A DNA stretch of 64,000 bases from Nocardia macrotermitis (GCF_009604405.1 NZ_WEGK01000026.1:1-64000), one strand, 5' to 3'. Positions 35,928 to 45,758 are shown, numbered from the stretch's first letter. The notes: generated by a model from the letters alone, not told the origin. Translations and numbers: made by a program.

Positions 35928-37073
35928 ATGAAGGCTGTGGTGTGTTCCGAGGGTGTGCTCGAGGTCGCCGATGTGCCCGCGCCCGAGCCGGGGGCGGGGC
36001 AGGCGGTGATCGATGTGCGGCGGTGCGGGATCTGCGGGTCGGATCTGCATGCGCGGGTGCACTGTGACGAGCTCGCGGAGCTGGCCGTCGCGACCGGGTA
36101 CGACGGGTTCATGCGATCCGATCAGCGGGTGGTGCTCGGGCACGAATTCTGCGGGGAGATAGTCGATTACGGGCGCGGCTGTCGCAAGCGGTGGCGGCCG
36201 GGCACCCGGGTGGTCGCGCTGCCGATCCTGCGCGGCGGGCGGCAGCCGCAGCTGACCGGACTGTCCGAGGCCGCGCCCGGCGGTTACGCCGAACAGGTGC
36301 TGGTGCAGGAATCGATGACGTTCCCGATCCCCAACGGCCTGTCCGACGAACTGGCCGCCCTCACCGAACCCATGGCGGTGGCCTGGCACGCGGTGCGCGC
36401 GAGCCGCATCGGACGCAAACAGACCGCCTTCGTGATCGGTTGCGGACCGATCGGTCTCGCGGTCATCTCGATGTTGAAGGCGGCGGGCGTGCACACCGTC
36501 GTGGCGAGCGAGAACTCCCCGCGCCGCCGCGAACTCGCCGCGCGCTGCGGCGCGGACGCGGTGGTCGATCCGGCCGTCGAGCAACCGTGGACCGCCGGGC
36601 CGCGCGGCAGCCGGATCGACGGCGTCACCGACATCCTGAACCTCGGCTTCGACGCCATGGAGAAACTGCGTCGCATCCCGAATCTGCCCTGGTGGTACCT
36701 GTTCCGGATGACGCACACCCTCGGCTTGGACCCCGCCGGACCGGTGGTGTTCGAGTGCGTCGGCGTGCCGGGCATGATCGAGCAGATCGTCACCGCCGCC
36801 CCGCCGCGCGCCCGCGTCATCGTCGTCGGCGTCTGCATGCAGACCGACCACTTCCGCCCCGCCATGGCCATCAACAAGGAACTCGACCTGCGTTCCGTCT
36901 TCGGTTACGACCCCGGCGAATTCCGCGACACCCTGCACATGATCGCCGAAGGGCGGGTCGATCCGACGCCGCTGATCACCGGGACCGTCGGATTGGACGG
37001 CGTGGCAGACGCGTTCACCGAACTGGCCAGCCCGGAGCAGCACGCGAAGATCCTCATCGATCCGACGGCGTGA
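35928..37073 (+). CDS. Zinc-binding alcohol dehydrogenase (MDR family)
   Basis: A 381-residue medium-chain dehydrogenase. Catalytic zinc Cys in RRCGICGSDLHARVH and His-Glu in LGHEFCGEIVDYG; nucleotide-binding VIGCGPIGLAVISMLKAAG; C-terminal EQHAKILIDP. The four-Cys structural zinc lobe is missing: that segment reads PILRGGRQPQLTGLSEAAPG. The substrate is not clear. Its last 20 bases overlap the convergent iniC stop, so the two transcripts would be antisense to each other at their ends. Confidence 0.88.
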   Translation: MKAVVCSEGVLEVADVPAPEPGAGQAVIDVRRCGICGSDLHARVHCDELAELAVATGYDGFMRSDQRVVLGHEFCGEIVDYGRGCRKRWRPGTRVVALPILRGGRQPQLTGLSEAAPGGYAEQVLVQESMTFPIPNGLSDELAALTEPMAVAWHAVRASRIGRKQTAFVIGCGPIGLAVISMLKAAGVHTVVASENSPRRRELAARCGADAVVDPAVEQPWTAGPRGSRIDGVTDILNLGFDAMEKLRRIPNLPWWYLFRMTHTLGLDPAGPVVFECVGVPGMIEQIVTAAPPRARVIVVGVCMQTDHFRPAMAINKELDLRSVFGYDPGEFRDTLHMIAEGRVDPTPLITGTVGLDGVADAFTELASPEQHAKILIDPTA

Positions 37074-38613
37074 CCGGGGCGTCGGCGTCCTGGAGAAGGT
37101 CCAGGACGCCCTCGGCGCTGCGGGTGGCGGTGCGGCAGGCCGTGGCGGTGAACTGATCGGACAGGGGGTGGGCGGCGCGGGATCGCCACTTGCGGATGGC
37201 GGCGAGGGCTGCGGCGCGAAGTTGGGCGGGGGTGGCGTCGGGCGGGAGGCCGAGGCGGAGGTGGGGGGCGATGCCGGTGCCGCCGATGAGTCGGTGCAGT
37301 TCGGTGAGATCGTCTGGCGCGAAAGGTAATTCGTCGGTGCGGAGGTGGCCGAGCAGGCGGAGTTCGGCGAAGCCGTGGACGTCGGCCAAGAGGGTGCGGA
37401 CGCGGGGCAGGAGTTGATCGGCGGCCGTGCCGGAGTGGGCGGTGAGGATTCGGGACAAGCCGGTCAGGGCGGAGTGAGCCTTCAATTGGTCTGCGCGCTG
37501 GGCGAATTGGACGTCCAGGACGGTGCGCAGTTCGTCCAGGCCGCTTCTGTTCGTCAATTCAGTTGCCAGCGTGGAGGAATCGCGTGCACCGAGGCGAATC
37601 AGGGTGACTGCCAAGCGGATTCCGAACAGGCCGAATCGGGCGGCCAGATGTGCGCGCAGCGCGGGCGGTACCGGCAGCGGCAGGTCGGGGCGGGCGAATC
37701 GGTCCGCGGACAGCAGGGCGAGGGCGAGATCATCGACCGGGACCGTGGCCAGCGCCTCGAAGGCGTCGAACTCGCGCTGACGCAGGGTGGCGGCGGCGAA
37801 GGCGAGCAGCCCGACGACCGGAATCACCTCCTGGCACAAGCCCGTTCGCTCCAGCTCACCGGCGAATCGGGACGCCACATCGCGGGCGGAATGCAGGGCG
37901 TCGATGCGGCCCGAACCGATCTCGTCGGCGCGCGAGACCACGCCGATCACGCCGAGCGGGCCCTGTTCGCCGGTGCCGATTCGTTCCAGGAAGTCGATAT
38001 CCGCGTCGTCGAGGCGGCGCAGCAGGTAGACCACGGCGTCGGCGGCGGGCAGGGTGTCGCCGGTGTCCTCGGGGCTCTCGGCGAGCAGACGCTCGGTCCG
38101 GTGCGACACCGCGCGGGACAGCGAGGAGATGCCCGGCGTGTCGATGATCGTGGTGCGGGACAGCGTCGCGGCGGGCCACTCCACCGCGAGATGGTCGACC
38201 TCGCGGCGCTCACCGGCGGGCCAGCGCAGTGCGGACAGGTCGAAGGTCAGGCCGTGCGCGCCCGGTAGGCCGTCCGCGCCCGGCGACCTGCGCACCACGA
38301 CGTCCGCGCGGACCCCGTCGGCCGACATCGCACCCACCCGGGGCGTGGCGCCGTGCCGATACCAGGTCACCATGCGGGTGCACTCGGTCGCATCGGTCGG
38401 CGCAATATCCTGTCCCACAAGGGCATTGAGCAACGTCGACTTCCCGGCCTTCAACTGCCCCGCCAACGCCACCCGCAACGGCTGCTCCAACCGCCCCGCA
38501 CATTCCGCCAGCAACCCACCCACCCGCGGCTCCCCCTCGAACGCCCGCCGCGCCGCCGCCAACAACCCCCGCGCCTCCGGCACGATCCCCCGCCCCACAC
38601 CCACGTCATTCAC
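37054..38613 (-). CDS. iniC: IniC dynamin-like GTPase
   Basis: A 519-residue dynamin-like protein. The GTPase P-loop is VALAGQLKAGKSTLLNALVG, with IIDTPGISS for switch II and the guanine-specificity region VVSRADEIGSG. In M. tuberculosis IniC is encoded in iniBAC, an operon induced by cell-wall inhibitors such as isoniazid and ethambutol, and dynamin-like Ini proteins are thought to remodel or repair membranes. GTG 38613 is chosen as start; the frame is open to 38784. It is last in iniB-iniA-iniC, separated from iniA by 378 bases. Confidence 0.9.
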   Translation of the reverse strand: MNDVGVGRGIVPEARGLLAAARRAFEGEPRVGGLLAECAGRLEQPLRVALAGQLKAGKSTLLNALVGQDIAPTDATECTRMVTWYRHGATPRVGAMSADGVRADVVVRRSPGADGLPGAHGLTFDLSALRWPAGERREVDHLAVEWPAATLSRTTIIDTPGISSLSRAVSHRTERLLAESPEDTGDTLPAADAVVYLLRRLDDADIDFLERIGTGEQGPLGVIGVVSRADEIGSGRIDALHSARDVASRFAGELERTGLCQEVIPVVGLLAFAAATLRQREFDAFEALATVPVDDLALALLSADRFARPDLPLPVPPALRAHLAARFGLFGIRLAVTLIRLGARDSSTLATELTNRSGLDELRTVLDVQFAQRADQLKAHSALTGLSRILTAHSGTAADQLLPRVRTLLADVHGFAELRLLGHLRTDELPFAPDDLTELHRLIGGTGIAPHLRLGLPPDATPAQLRAAALAAIRKWRSRAAHPLSDQFTATACRTATRSAEGVLDLLQDADAPVTPSDR

Positions 38614-38991
38614 GACGTCACCGTATCCGCGACAACTGTGAATCCGCTGCGATCCGGACGTAATCCCCCGCGACCGAGCCATCCCGCCCGAGCCGGTGCA
38701 CACGCAGGCCCTTCGGCGCACGGCCACGATTTCGCGGTCGGATCGCGGCGCGGCCGACGACCTGCCGACAAGGTGTGTCCGCATGCCGACCCCGACCGGG
38801 AACAGCCCGCCGCGATCGGACCGAAGCCGATGTCGTGCTCGGAGGCCGCGCGGGTTCGGCCGAGGGCATCCCGGTGACGACGCGGGACCGATGCGGTGAC
38901 GCGGGACGGTCCAGCCTGCGACGCCACGATCGCCCGAGCAGATGCGATGGGAAGCGGCGCGCGGCGAGAGCCCCTGCGGGTGTGGCTGTGG
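38614..38991. other. Gene-free spacer between iniA and iniC
   Basis: 378 bases with no supported gene. Open frames on both strands are Arg/Ala/Gly-rich shadows. A GACGCGGGAC motif occurs at about 38878 and again near 38897. It may hold an internal promoter for iniC. Confidence 0.45.
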
Positions 38992-40812
38992 TCATCCCGG
39001 TGGGAGTAGGGCGTCGGCGTGGCGGCGGAGTTGGGCGACGGTGTGGAGTTGGTGTTCGAGTTCGGTGCAGCGGGCGGTGCGGCGGGCCGTTTCCATGCCC
39101 GCGGCGTCCTGGGCGGCTTGCAGGGAGTCGTTGATGGAGCGGAGGCTGCGGTCGGCGATGCCGGTGAAATGGTCGCGGAGCAGGCGGTGGATGCGGTGCA
39201 GGCGGTCGCGGGACTGCTTGCCCGCCGCGAAGCTGACGTCGTCGAGGTAGCGGCGGACGGCGGTCTTGGCCTCGGCGCGGCGGCGGAGCAGACGTTCGCG
39301 TTTGTCGTCGCGGAATGCCTTGCCGCCCAACAGGACACCCGCGCCGAGCGAGAACGGGTTGATCAGCGCGAGACCGGCGACCGTGCTGGCGAGGCCGATC
39401 ATCACCATGCCGCCGTAGGAGCCGCGCATGCCGACCAGGAGTTTGTGGCCCAGGCCGAGATCGGGTTCGAGATCGGCGAGCGTCACCGCACCGGCGGCGG
39501 GGTGCAGGCCGTGGCGCAGCGCGGGCAGTTCCACGCCGCCGAATTCGAGGAAGTGCTCGCCGACGCGTTCGGCCAGTTGCACCGCGCGGGCGTGCGTCCA
39601 CAGCAGGTTGTCGCCGATGGCGGTGTCGGTGGTCGCGGTGAGCCACTCCTCGATGCGGTCCCAGTGCCGGGACGGGTCGTTGTCGTCGATCCAGTCCTCG
39701 GCGGTGCGGCCGATGTTGCGGAGCCGATCGCGCAGGTCGTGGTCGATATCGCCGGTCAGATCGGTGATGCCGTCGCCGAGGGTCTGCTGCCAGGTGGCGG
39801 TGCGGCGGTAGAGTTCCTCGGCTTCGGTTCTGGCGGTGCGCAATTCGCGGACGGCCAGTTCGCCGCGTTCGGGATCCCGCAGTGCGACCAGTTCACTGCT
39901 CAGGGCCAGCGCGAGATGTTCTGCGGCGGAGGAGATGTCGAGCGCCACCGCGCGTCGAGTGGCCTCCCGACCGCGCGCGACGACCTGTTCGCGCAGGAAG
40001 TCGTAGAGTTCGCCGAAGCCCGATTCACGGCCCAGTTGTTCGTCCTGCAAGCGCAGTGCATGGGTGCGCAGGAGTGCGGATATCGGGAGGATCGGGACAT
40101 CGATTCTGTTGTGCCGCAGGTGTTCCCGGTCGGCATCGAGGACCTGACGCCAGTGCGGGTACAGATCGATCTTGCCGAGCAGCAGGGCCGTGGCCGGGCA
40201 GAGTTCGGCGATCTGCCGCAGCAGGTCGGCCTCGGGTTCGGTGAGTTCGGTGGACGCGTCCGAGATCACCAGTACCGCGTCGGCAGTCGGTACCATCGCG
40301 AGAACCGCTGCCGCACCGGAGTTTCCGTGGCCGCCGGTGGCCGGGGTGTCCACGAGCACGATACCCTCGGCGAGCAACGGATTCGGCACCCGGACCTCGA
40401 GTCGCGTCGCCCGGCCGTGCGAGTTCGGGGTGACGGTGTGAATCTCGCTCACCGGCACGGTAATTCGCTGTTCCTGCGCCGAATTCCCGTCCGGCCCGGC
40501 CAGTACGACCTCGGCCTGCGGCTCCGGCCCGGAGGCGAACACCAGCGGAACCGTGGTGGTGGCATCGTCGCCCACCGGACTGATCTCGAGATTCAGCAGG
40601 GCGTTGACGAACTGGCTCTTGCCCTGATTCCCCATGCCCGCCACCACGATTCGACGTCGAGGATCGCGCACCCGCTCGGCCAGCGTCTCCAGCCGCCCGA
40701 CCAGATCCCCGCGATCCGCGACCCGCGCGGCTGCGATCGTCTCCGCCAGCAAGGTCGGCAAGGGCAATACCGTTGCCCCCGAAGCCGATTCATCCACAAC
40801 CACGGTCCCCAT
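38992..40812 (-). CDS. iniA: IniA dynamin-like GTPase
   Basis: A 606-residue dynamin-like protein. P-loop VAGMGNQGKSQFVNALLNLE, switch II VLVDTPATGGHGNSG, and TALLLGKIDLYPHW in the guanine-specificity position. A hydrophobic hairpin (MVMIGLASTVAGLALINPFS) could insert into the membrane, as in mycobacterial IniA, which has been shown to cause membrane fission. C-terminal helices complete the trunk. It starts 30 bases after the iniB stop. Confidence 0.92.
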   Translation of the reverse strand: MGTVVVDESASGATVLPLPTLLAETIAAARVADRGDLVGRLETLAERVRDPRRRIVVAGMGNQGKSQFVNALLNLEISPVGDDATTTVPLVFASGPEPQAEVVLAGPDGNSAQEQRITVPVSEIHTVTPNSHGRATRLEVRVPNPLLAEGIVLVDTPATGGHGNSGAAAVLAMVPTADAVLVISDASTELTEPEADLLRQIAELCPATALLLGKIDLYPHWRQVLDADREHLRHNRIDVPILPISALLRTHALRLQDEQLGRESGFGELYDFLREQVVARGREATRRAVALDISSAAEHLALALSSELVALRDPERGELAVRELRTARTEAEELYRRTATWQQTLGDGITDLTGDIDHDLRDRLRNIGRTAEDWIDDNDPSRHWDRIEEWLTATTDTAIGDNLLWTHARAVQLAERVGEHFLEFGGVELPALRHGLHPAAGAVTLADLEPDLGLGHKLLVGMRGSYGGMVMIGLASTVAGLALINPFSLGAGVLLGGKAFRDDKRERLLRRRAEAKTAVRRYLDDVSFAAGKQSRDRLHRIHRLLRDHFTGIADRSLRSINDSLQAAQDAAGMETARRTARCTELEHQLHTVAQLRRHADALLPPG

Positions 40813-40841
40813 ATCCGCCGCCTCTCCTCACCTGGTCCCGC

Positions 40842-43814
40842 TCAGTGCAACAACCCGCCGGTGATATCCACACCCGGATGCGTCTCGGCGGTGGTCGCCG
40901 CACCGGCATCGCCGAACAACCCCGTCCCGGCATGCGTGGCACTGTCCAACCCACCACCGAGCGACCCGTGTCCCCCGGCACTCAACGTGCTGTCGACCGT
41001 ACTGTGCGTCGCGGTGCCCACCGTCGAGTCGACACCATTCCCGAACGCATGCGAAACATCCACACTCGCCCAGGGATTCGCCGCAGCCGCCGTCGTCCCC
41101 CCGAGCGATCCCCCCAACTCGGTCCCGGTCCCCAACCCACTGTGCACCGTATTGTCGGTCACCCCACCCACACTCGTCCCCAACCCCGCCCCCACCTGCG
41201 CCGCATCCGACACCCCCAACCCACTGTGCACAGCCGCCCCACCCGCATCCGACACCGCTGTGGACAACCCCGCCCCAGCCGACGCCACCGTGGACAGATC
41301 CCCACCCACATGTGCCGCCGAATCCCCACCGGCCGAAAGCGTTGTGGACAACCCACTCCCGACATGAGCGGCAGAATCCACACCACTCGACACCGTCGTG
41401 GCAACCCCGTTCCCAGCATGCAGCGCCGAATCCGCCCCGTTCGACACCGCAGCCGAAAGCCCGTTCCCCACCTGCCCGGCGGACTCCACACCCGTCAACA
41501 TCGTGGTCGACAACCCATTCCCCGCATGCACCGCCGAATCCGCACCCGCCGCCAACGTCGTCGAAAGCCCGTTCCCCACCTGCACCACCGAATCCCCACC
41601 AGTCGAAAGCGTTGTGGACAACCCACTCCCGACATGAGCCGCGGAAACCCCACTCCCCACCTGCAACCCCGAATCCCCGGCTGCCGACAGTGCACTGGAA
41701 AGCCCGTTCCCAACCTGCACAGCAGAATCGGCACCACCCGACAACGCCGTAGAAATCCCACCCCCAGCCTGGGTAGCCGACTCAGCAGCAGCCGACAGAC
41801 TCGTGGACAACCCACTCCCCGCCGACAACCCCGAATCAGACTCTGCCACAACAGTTGTCGCCAGACCATCCGGCACCTGCACCGCCGCGTCCGCACCCGT
41901 CGCCAACGCGGTCGACAGCCCGTTACCGACCTGCGCCGCCGAATCCACACCGGTCGACAGGGTTGTGGACAAACCACTTCCCGCCTGCACCACCGAGTTT
42001 GCCGCACCCGACACACCTGTGGACAAATCGCCGGCAGCGTTCACAGCACCACCGATACCCGACGAGATCCCCGTACCGATCTGAGTGGCAGTCCCAGCCG
42101 TCCCCTGAAGGTCGCCGAGCACACCACCGGTTCCACCCACCGCATCGCCGAACGTCGCCGCACCATCGGCAAGAGCGCCGATTCCGCTGGTCAAACCACC
42201 TGTGAGAACTGTATTCGCAGCCGCCCCGGCACCGCCCGCCGCACCGAGGTCACCCGACAACTCCGAACCGAGCGCAGCCCCGGCTCCCAGACCTGCGGCG
42301 GACTCCACACCCGTCCCCAATTCGTCGGCCAGCTCGGTCCCCACCCCCGCAGCCGCCCCGAGACCAACACCCGACCCCAAACCAGCCCCCAGTTCAGTAC
42401 TCAACCCAGTACCGAGATCCGCCGCCGCCCCAAGGCCGGTCCCCAACTCGGTCCCGACACCGGCAGCTGTACCAAGACCTGTCCCCAACTCAGTACCCAG
42501 ATTCGCGGCAGCCCCGAGACCCGCACCCAACTCCGTCCCGAGCTCAGCCGCTCCCCCGAGGCCAGTGCCCAACTCCCCACCCGCATTGGTCACCGCACCC
42601 AAACCAGCGCCCAACTCGGTCCCGACACCGGCAGCTGTACCGAGGCCCGTCCCCAACTCGGTACCCAGATTCGCCGCAGCCCCCAGCTCCCCACCCAAGT
42701 TGGCGGCCGTACCCAGCCCTGCGCCGAGTTCGGTACCCAGGTTCGTGGTAGTCGCCAGGTTTGCGCCGAGATCGCCGACCGAGTTGGCGGCGGATTGGAG
42801 GCCGGTATTCAGTTCGGTGGTCGAGTTGGTGGCGGCTCCGAGGGTAGTGGTGAGTCCTGTGGCCAGGTTGGTCGCCGAAGTGAGATCGGCTGTGCTTTGG
42901 GTGCCGAGAGCCGTGCCCGCGCCCACGGCAGCGCCGAGACCTGCGGCCGCACCGAGGCCGGCATCCACAGCCGCTTCGACACCAGCGGCCGACTCCAGAC
43001 CGGTGCCCAAATTCGCCGCCGCCCCCAACCCAGCGCCCAACTCCGTTCCGAGACCTGCCGCTCCCCCGAGGCCGGTAGCCAGCGCCCCACCCAAATTGGT
43101 CGCCGCACCCAAACCAGCACCCAGCTCAGTCCCAAGATCGGCGGCTGTTCCGAGGCCCGCATCCGCAGTCGCACCGAGACCCGCGCCGACACCAGCTGCC
43201 GCGTCAACGCCCGCACCAGCGGCTGCACCCAGCCCTGCGCCGACACCCGCAGCCGCACCAAGACCCGCATCCACTGCCGTACCGAGTTCAGCGCCGAGAC
43301 CCGCACCGGCACCGGGACCTGCGCCGAGACCTGCTGCCGTACCGAGTTCAGCACCGAGACCTGCTGCGGTATCGAGGCCCGCGCCGACAGCTGCGCCGAG
43401 GCCCGCGCCGATATCGGTGCCGAGGTTGATGCCTGTTCCGAGGTTGGCGCCGGTGGCGATCGCGCCGCCCAGGGCGGTGCCGACTTCGAGGCCGCCGCCC
43501 AGGCCGGCTCCGGCACCGGCGCCTGCACCGAGGCCGCCGCCGAGACCGAGGCCGCCGCCGGCAGTCGCGCCGACGCCTGCACCGGCGGTGCCCTGGGCTC
43601 CGGAACCGGCGGCGATGATGGCGGCTAGTTGGTCGCCGCCGGTTACCAGGGCGGATTCGGCGACCATGGGGGCTACGGCGGCTATGTCTTCGGGGGTTAC
43701 CGCGCCCAGGCCCGCGGCGGAGAGGGCTTCGGTGGGGTTGATGCAGTAGCCGGTGGCGGCCTCGTGGTCGCGGAGCAGGGCGAGGATGAATTCGAGAATG
43801 GCGTTGGGGGTCAT
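40842..43814 (-). CDS. iniB: IniB, greatly extended repetitive protein
   Basis: A 990-residue protein, about twice the 479 residues of M. tuberculosis IniB. A folded N-terminal domain (residues 1-65, NAILEFILALLRDHEAATGY, then INPTEALSAAGLGAVTPEDI) matches the IniB head. About residues 75-430 are Gly/Leu/Ala-rich with LGTELGAGLGAAANLG-like units. About residues 604-850 consist of a regular 18-residue repeat of the form DSxxxVGNGLSTTLSxGx. Function is unknown; in mycobacteria it is the first product of the cell-wall-stress operon. Protein and DNA repeats suggest rapid length change. Confidence 0.9.
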   Translation of the reverse strand: MTPNAILEFILALLRDHEAATGYCINPTEALSAAGLGAVTPEDIAAVAPMVAESALVTGGDQLAAIIAAGSGAQGTAGAGVGATAGGGLGLGGGLGAGAGAGAGLGGGLEVGTALGGAIATGANLGTGINLGTDIGAGLGAAVGAGLDTAAGLGAELGTAAGLGAGPGAGAGLGAELGTAVDAGLGAAAGVGAGLGAAAGAGVDAAAGVGAGLGATADAGLGTAADLGTELGAGLGAATNLGGALATGLGGAAGLGTELGAGLGAAANLGTGLESAAGVEAAVDAGLGAAAGLGAAVGAGTALGTQSTADLTSATNLATGLTTTLGAATNSTTELNTGLQSAANSVGDLGANLATTTNLGTELGAGLGTAANLGGELGAAANLGTELGTGLGTAAGVGTELGAGLGAVTNAGGELGTGLGGAAELGTELGAGLGAAANLGTELGTGLGTAAGVGTELGTGLGAAADLGTGLSTELGAGLGSGVGLGAAAGVGTELADELGTGVESAAGLGAGAALGSELSGDLGAAGGAGAAANTVLTGGLTSGIGALADGAATFGDAVGGTGGVLGDLQGTAGTATQIGTGISSGIGGAVNAAGDLSTGVSGAANSVVQAGSGLSTTLSTGVDSAAQVGNGLSTALATGADAAVQVPDGLATTVVAESDSGLSAGSGLSTSLSAAAESATQAGGGISTALSGGADSAVQVGNGLSSALSAAGDSGLQVGSGVSAAHVGSGLSTTLSTGGDSVVQVGNGLSTTLAAGADSAVHAGNGLSTTMLTGVESAGQVGNGLSAAVSNGADSALHAGNGVATTVSSGVDSAAHVGSGLSTTLSAGGDSAAHVGGDLSTVASAGAGLSTAVSDAGGAAVHSGLGVSDAAQVGAGLGTSVGGVTDNTVHSGLGTGTELGGSLGGTTAAAANPWASVDVSHAFGNGVDSTVGTATHSTVDSTLSAGGHGSLGGGLDSATHAGTGLFGDAGAATTAETHPGVDITGGLLH
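41266..42004. repeat. 54-bp repeats within iniB
   Basis: About 13 copies of an 18-codon unit, nearly all exactly 54 bp. Examples of the encoded unit are DSAVQVGNGLSSALSAAG, DSVVQVGNGLSTTLAAGA and DSALHAGNGVATTVSSGV. One unit is shortened, which keeps the reading frame. Confidence 0.9.
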
Positions 43815-43895
43815 CGTGTCTCCTGGGTCGGCGGACTCGATGATCCGCGGCGGGAATTGCCTTCGACGTTAGAAACCGCTCTGACAACGCGAAAC

Positions 43896-43993
43896 GGGGT
43901 GCAACCCCCTCATATCGGGAGCGGTCGCGTTGGGGGTATGTCACGGATTAGGGGAAATTCCCCGCAATCCCCCGAACACCGGTAACGGGGGCA
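43896..43993. promoter_or_regulatory. Three GC-run palindromes in the iniB/Hsp70-like intergenic region
   Basis: GGGGT-GCA-ACCCC (43896-43908), GGGGAA-A-TTCCCC (43953-43965) and CCCCCG-N11-CGGGGG (43971-43993) lie in the 263-base gap between divergent iniB and the plus-strand cluster. They are candidate binding sites for IniR or another regulator. Confidence 0.55.
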
Positions 43994-44077
43994 CCCCGAC
44001 GACCGACAGGCCCGTTAGCCAGACCGCAGAACTCGCCGATTCACCGCACCGCGCGTTCGCCAACGACAGGGGTTCGC

Positions 44078-45751
44078 ATGACTCAGGACCTGACGCTCGG
44101 CATCACCGCCGGGTCGTCGCAGACGGTCGCCGTGACCGCGACGGACGCGGGCCGGACCGACCGGCTCACCGTCCGCACCGGCCCGACCGCACCCGGTCTG
44201 GACCCGGATCTGGCGCGCACCCTGCCCGCCCGGGTCGGCGATCCGGTGGACATCCGCACCGACGACGGACGCGCCCTGGCCCCGGCCGACCTGCTCGCCG
44301 AAGCCATCGCCGCCACGGTGCGCGACGTCGATCCCGCGAGCACCGTCGCCGCCTTCCCCGGCTGGTGGTCGACGCACGCGGTGCAGACCCAGCGCGACGC
44401 ACTCGATCGCGCGGACCTGAGCGATGTGGTCCTGGTCCCCGAACCCGCCGCCGCCGTGCACTGGGCGGCGACCACCCACGACATCGCCGAGGGCACCACC
44501 GTGGTGGTGTACGACCTGGGCGCGACCGGCGTGACCGTGTCGCTGGCCGATACCGGCCGCGGCGGCGGACCGCGCGGAGAATCGCTGCGCTCCACCTCCG
44601 TCGCCGGTGACGAATTCGATCTGTTGATCATGCGCTACGTTCTGGCAAATGCCGTGGGTGATAACGATTTCGACCCGTTCGATCCGGCGGTCGAGCAGGA
44701 ATTGGCCATTGTCCGGCAGCGCAGCAGAAATGCCAAAGAGATACTGTCCGCGAATACCGCCACCTCGGTTCCGGTCCGGTTGCCGGGTGTGAGCCGCGAG
44801 GTCCGCCTGGTTCGCGACGAGATCGAGGATCTGCTCCGCCTGCCGCTGCTGAGTTCGGTCGGGCTGATCGGCGAGGCGATGCGCCGGGCGGGGGTGGATC
44901 GCGACGCGGTCGGCCATATCCTGCTGACCGGTGGTGGCGCGTCGATTCCCCTGGTCACCGAGCTGATCTCGACCGAATTCGGCATCCCGGTACTCGCCGC
45001 CCAGGATCCGGCGCACACCAGCGCGTCGGGTGCGGCGCTGCTGGCGGCCGAGCTGCTCGCCGAGGCGGCGGTTCCCGAAACGGTGATGCCGAGCGGTGAG
45101 CTGCTCGTCGATTCGGCGGCAGCTCTGCCCGATGTCACGAAAACCCCTGTCCTACCGGAACTTCCGAAGGACACCGGCCCCGAACGCTCCAGTTCGCGAC
45201 GCCGCGTGATCCTGATAGCCGCGGCGGCGATAGCGGCAGCGACACTGGCCACCGGGACGCTGGCACTGGGCACCACCACCCCGACGACGAGTTCGCCTGC
45301 GACCGTGAGTAATACGACCACCGCATCGAACAGCACAACCCCCAACCCGGCATCGGGCGGCGCGGTCGCATCGGCAGCACCGCGCGGCGCGGGCACATCG
45401 GGCGGCACGACCACCTCGGCGGTACCGGGCAGCACCATCGCCCCCGCAGCACCGGCGGCCAATTCCGCGACCACGCGCAACGGCATCACCCCCACCGCCG
45501 CGAACCCCGCCCCGACAGCAGGCGCTACCGCCCAGCAACAACCGCAATCCCCAGCCCCCCAAGGCAATTCGACCCAACCACCGAATTCCGCCGCACAACC
45601 ACCGGTCACGGTTATCACCGCCCCGACCATCCCGGCCATTCCCACTGCCCCACTGGGCAATTCGTCCACCAACCCGCTGAACCAGACCGGCAACACCCTC
45701 GGCACGGTGCTCCAGGTACCGGGCAAGATCCTCCCGCAGACGGGCAAGTGA
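44078..45751 (+). CDS. Membrane-anchored degenerate Hsp70-like protein
   Basis: A 557-residue protein. An Hsp70/actin-fold nucleotide-binding domain covers about residues 1-335: phosphate-1 region LGITAGSSQTVAV (canonical GIDLGTTNS), LVPEPAAAVHWA (as in NEPTAAAL), VVVYDLGATGVTVSL (phosphate 2) and ILLTGGGASIPLV (adenosine motif). There is no substrate-binding domain. A membrane segment at about residues 371-393 and a Ser/Thr/Pro-rich external tail of about 160 residues follow. Loss of the DLGTT residues argues for weak or no ATP hydrolysis. It is followed 7 bases later by iniR and may sense or relay envelope stress. Confidence 0.85.
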   Translation: MTQDLTLGITAGSSQTVAVTATDAGRTDRLTVRTGPTAPGLDPDLARTLPARVGDPVDIRTDDGRALAPADLLAEAIAATVRDVDPASTVAAFPGWWSTHAVQTQRDALDRADLSDVVLVPEPAAAVHWAATTHDIAEGTTVVVYDLGATGVTVSLADTGRGGGPRGESLRSTSVAGDEFDLLIMRYVLANAVGDNDFDPFDPAVEQELAIVRQRSRNAKEILSANTATSVPVRLPGVSREVRLVRDEIEDLLRLPLLSSVGLIGEAMRRAGVDRDAVGHILLTGGGASIPLVTELISTEFGIPVLAAQDPAHTSASGAALLAAELLAEAAVPETVMPSGELLVDSAAALPDVTKTPVLPELPKDTGPERSSSRRRVILIAAAAIAAATLATGTLALGTTTPTTSSPATVSNTTTASNSTTPNPASGGAVASAAPRGAGTSGGTTTSAVPGSTIAPAAPAANSATTRNGITPTAANPAPTAGATAQQQPQSPAPQGNSTQPPNSAAQPPVTVITAPTIPAIPTAPLGNSSTNPLNQTGNTLGTVLQVPGKILPQTGK

Positions 45752-45758
45752 GGTGGTA

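Noticed and set aside
41266..42004. Regular repeats that might be taken for a CRISPR array
   Set aside because: The units are contiguous 54-bp codon repeats inside one long reading frame, with no unique spacers.
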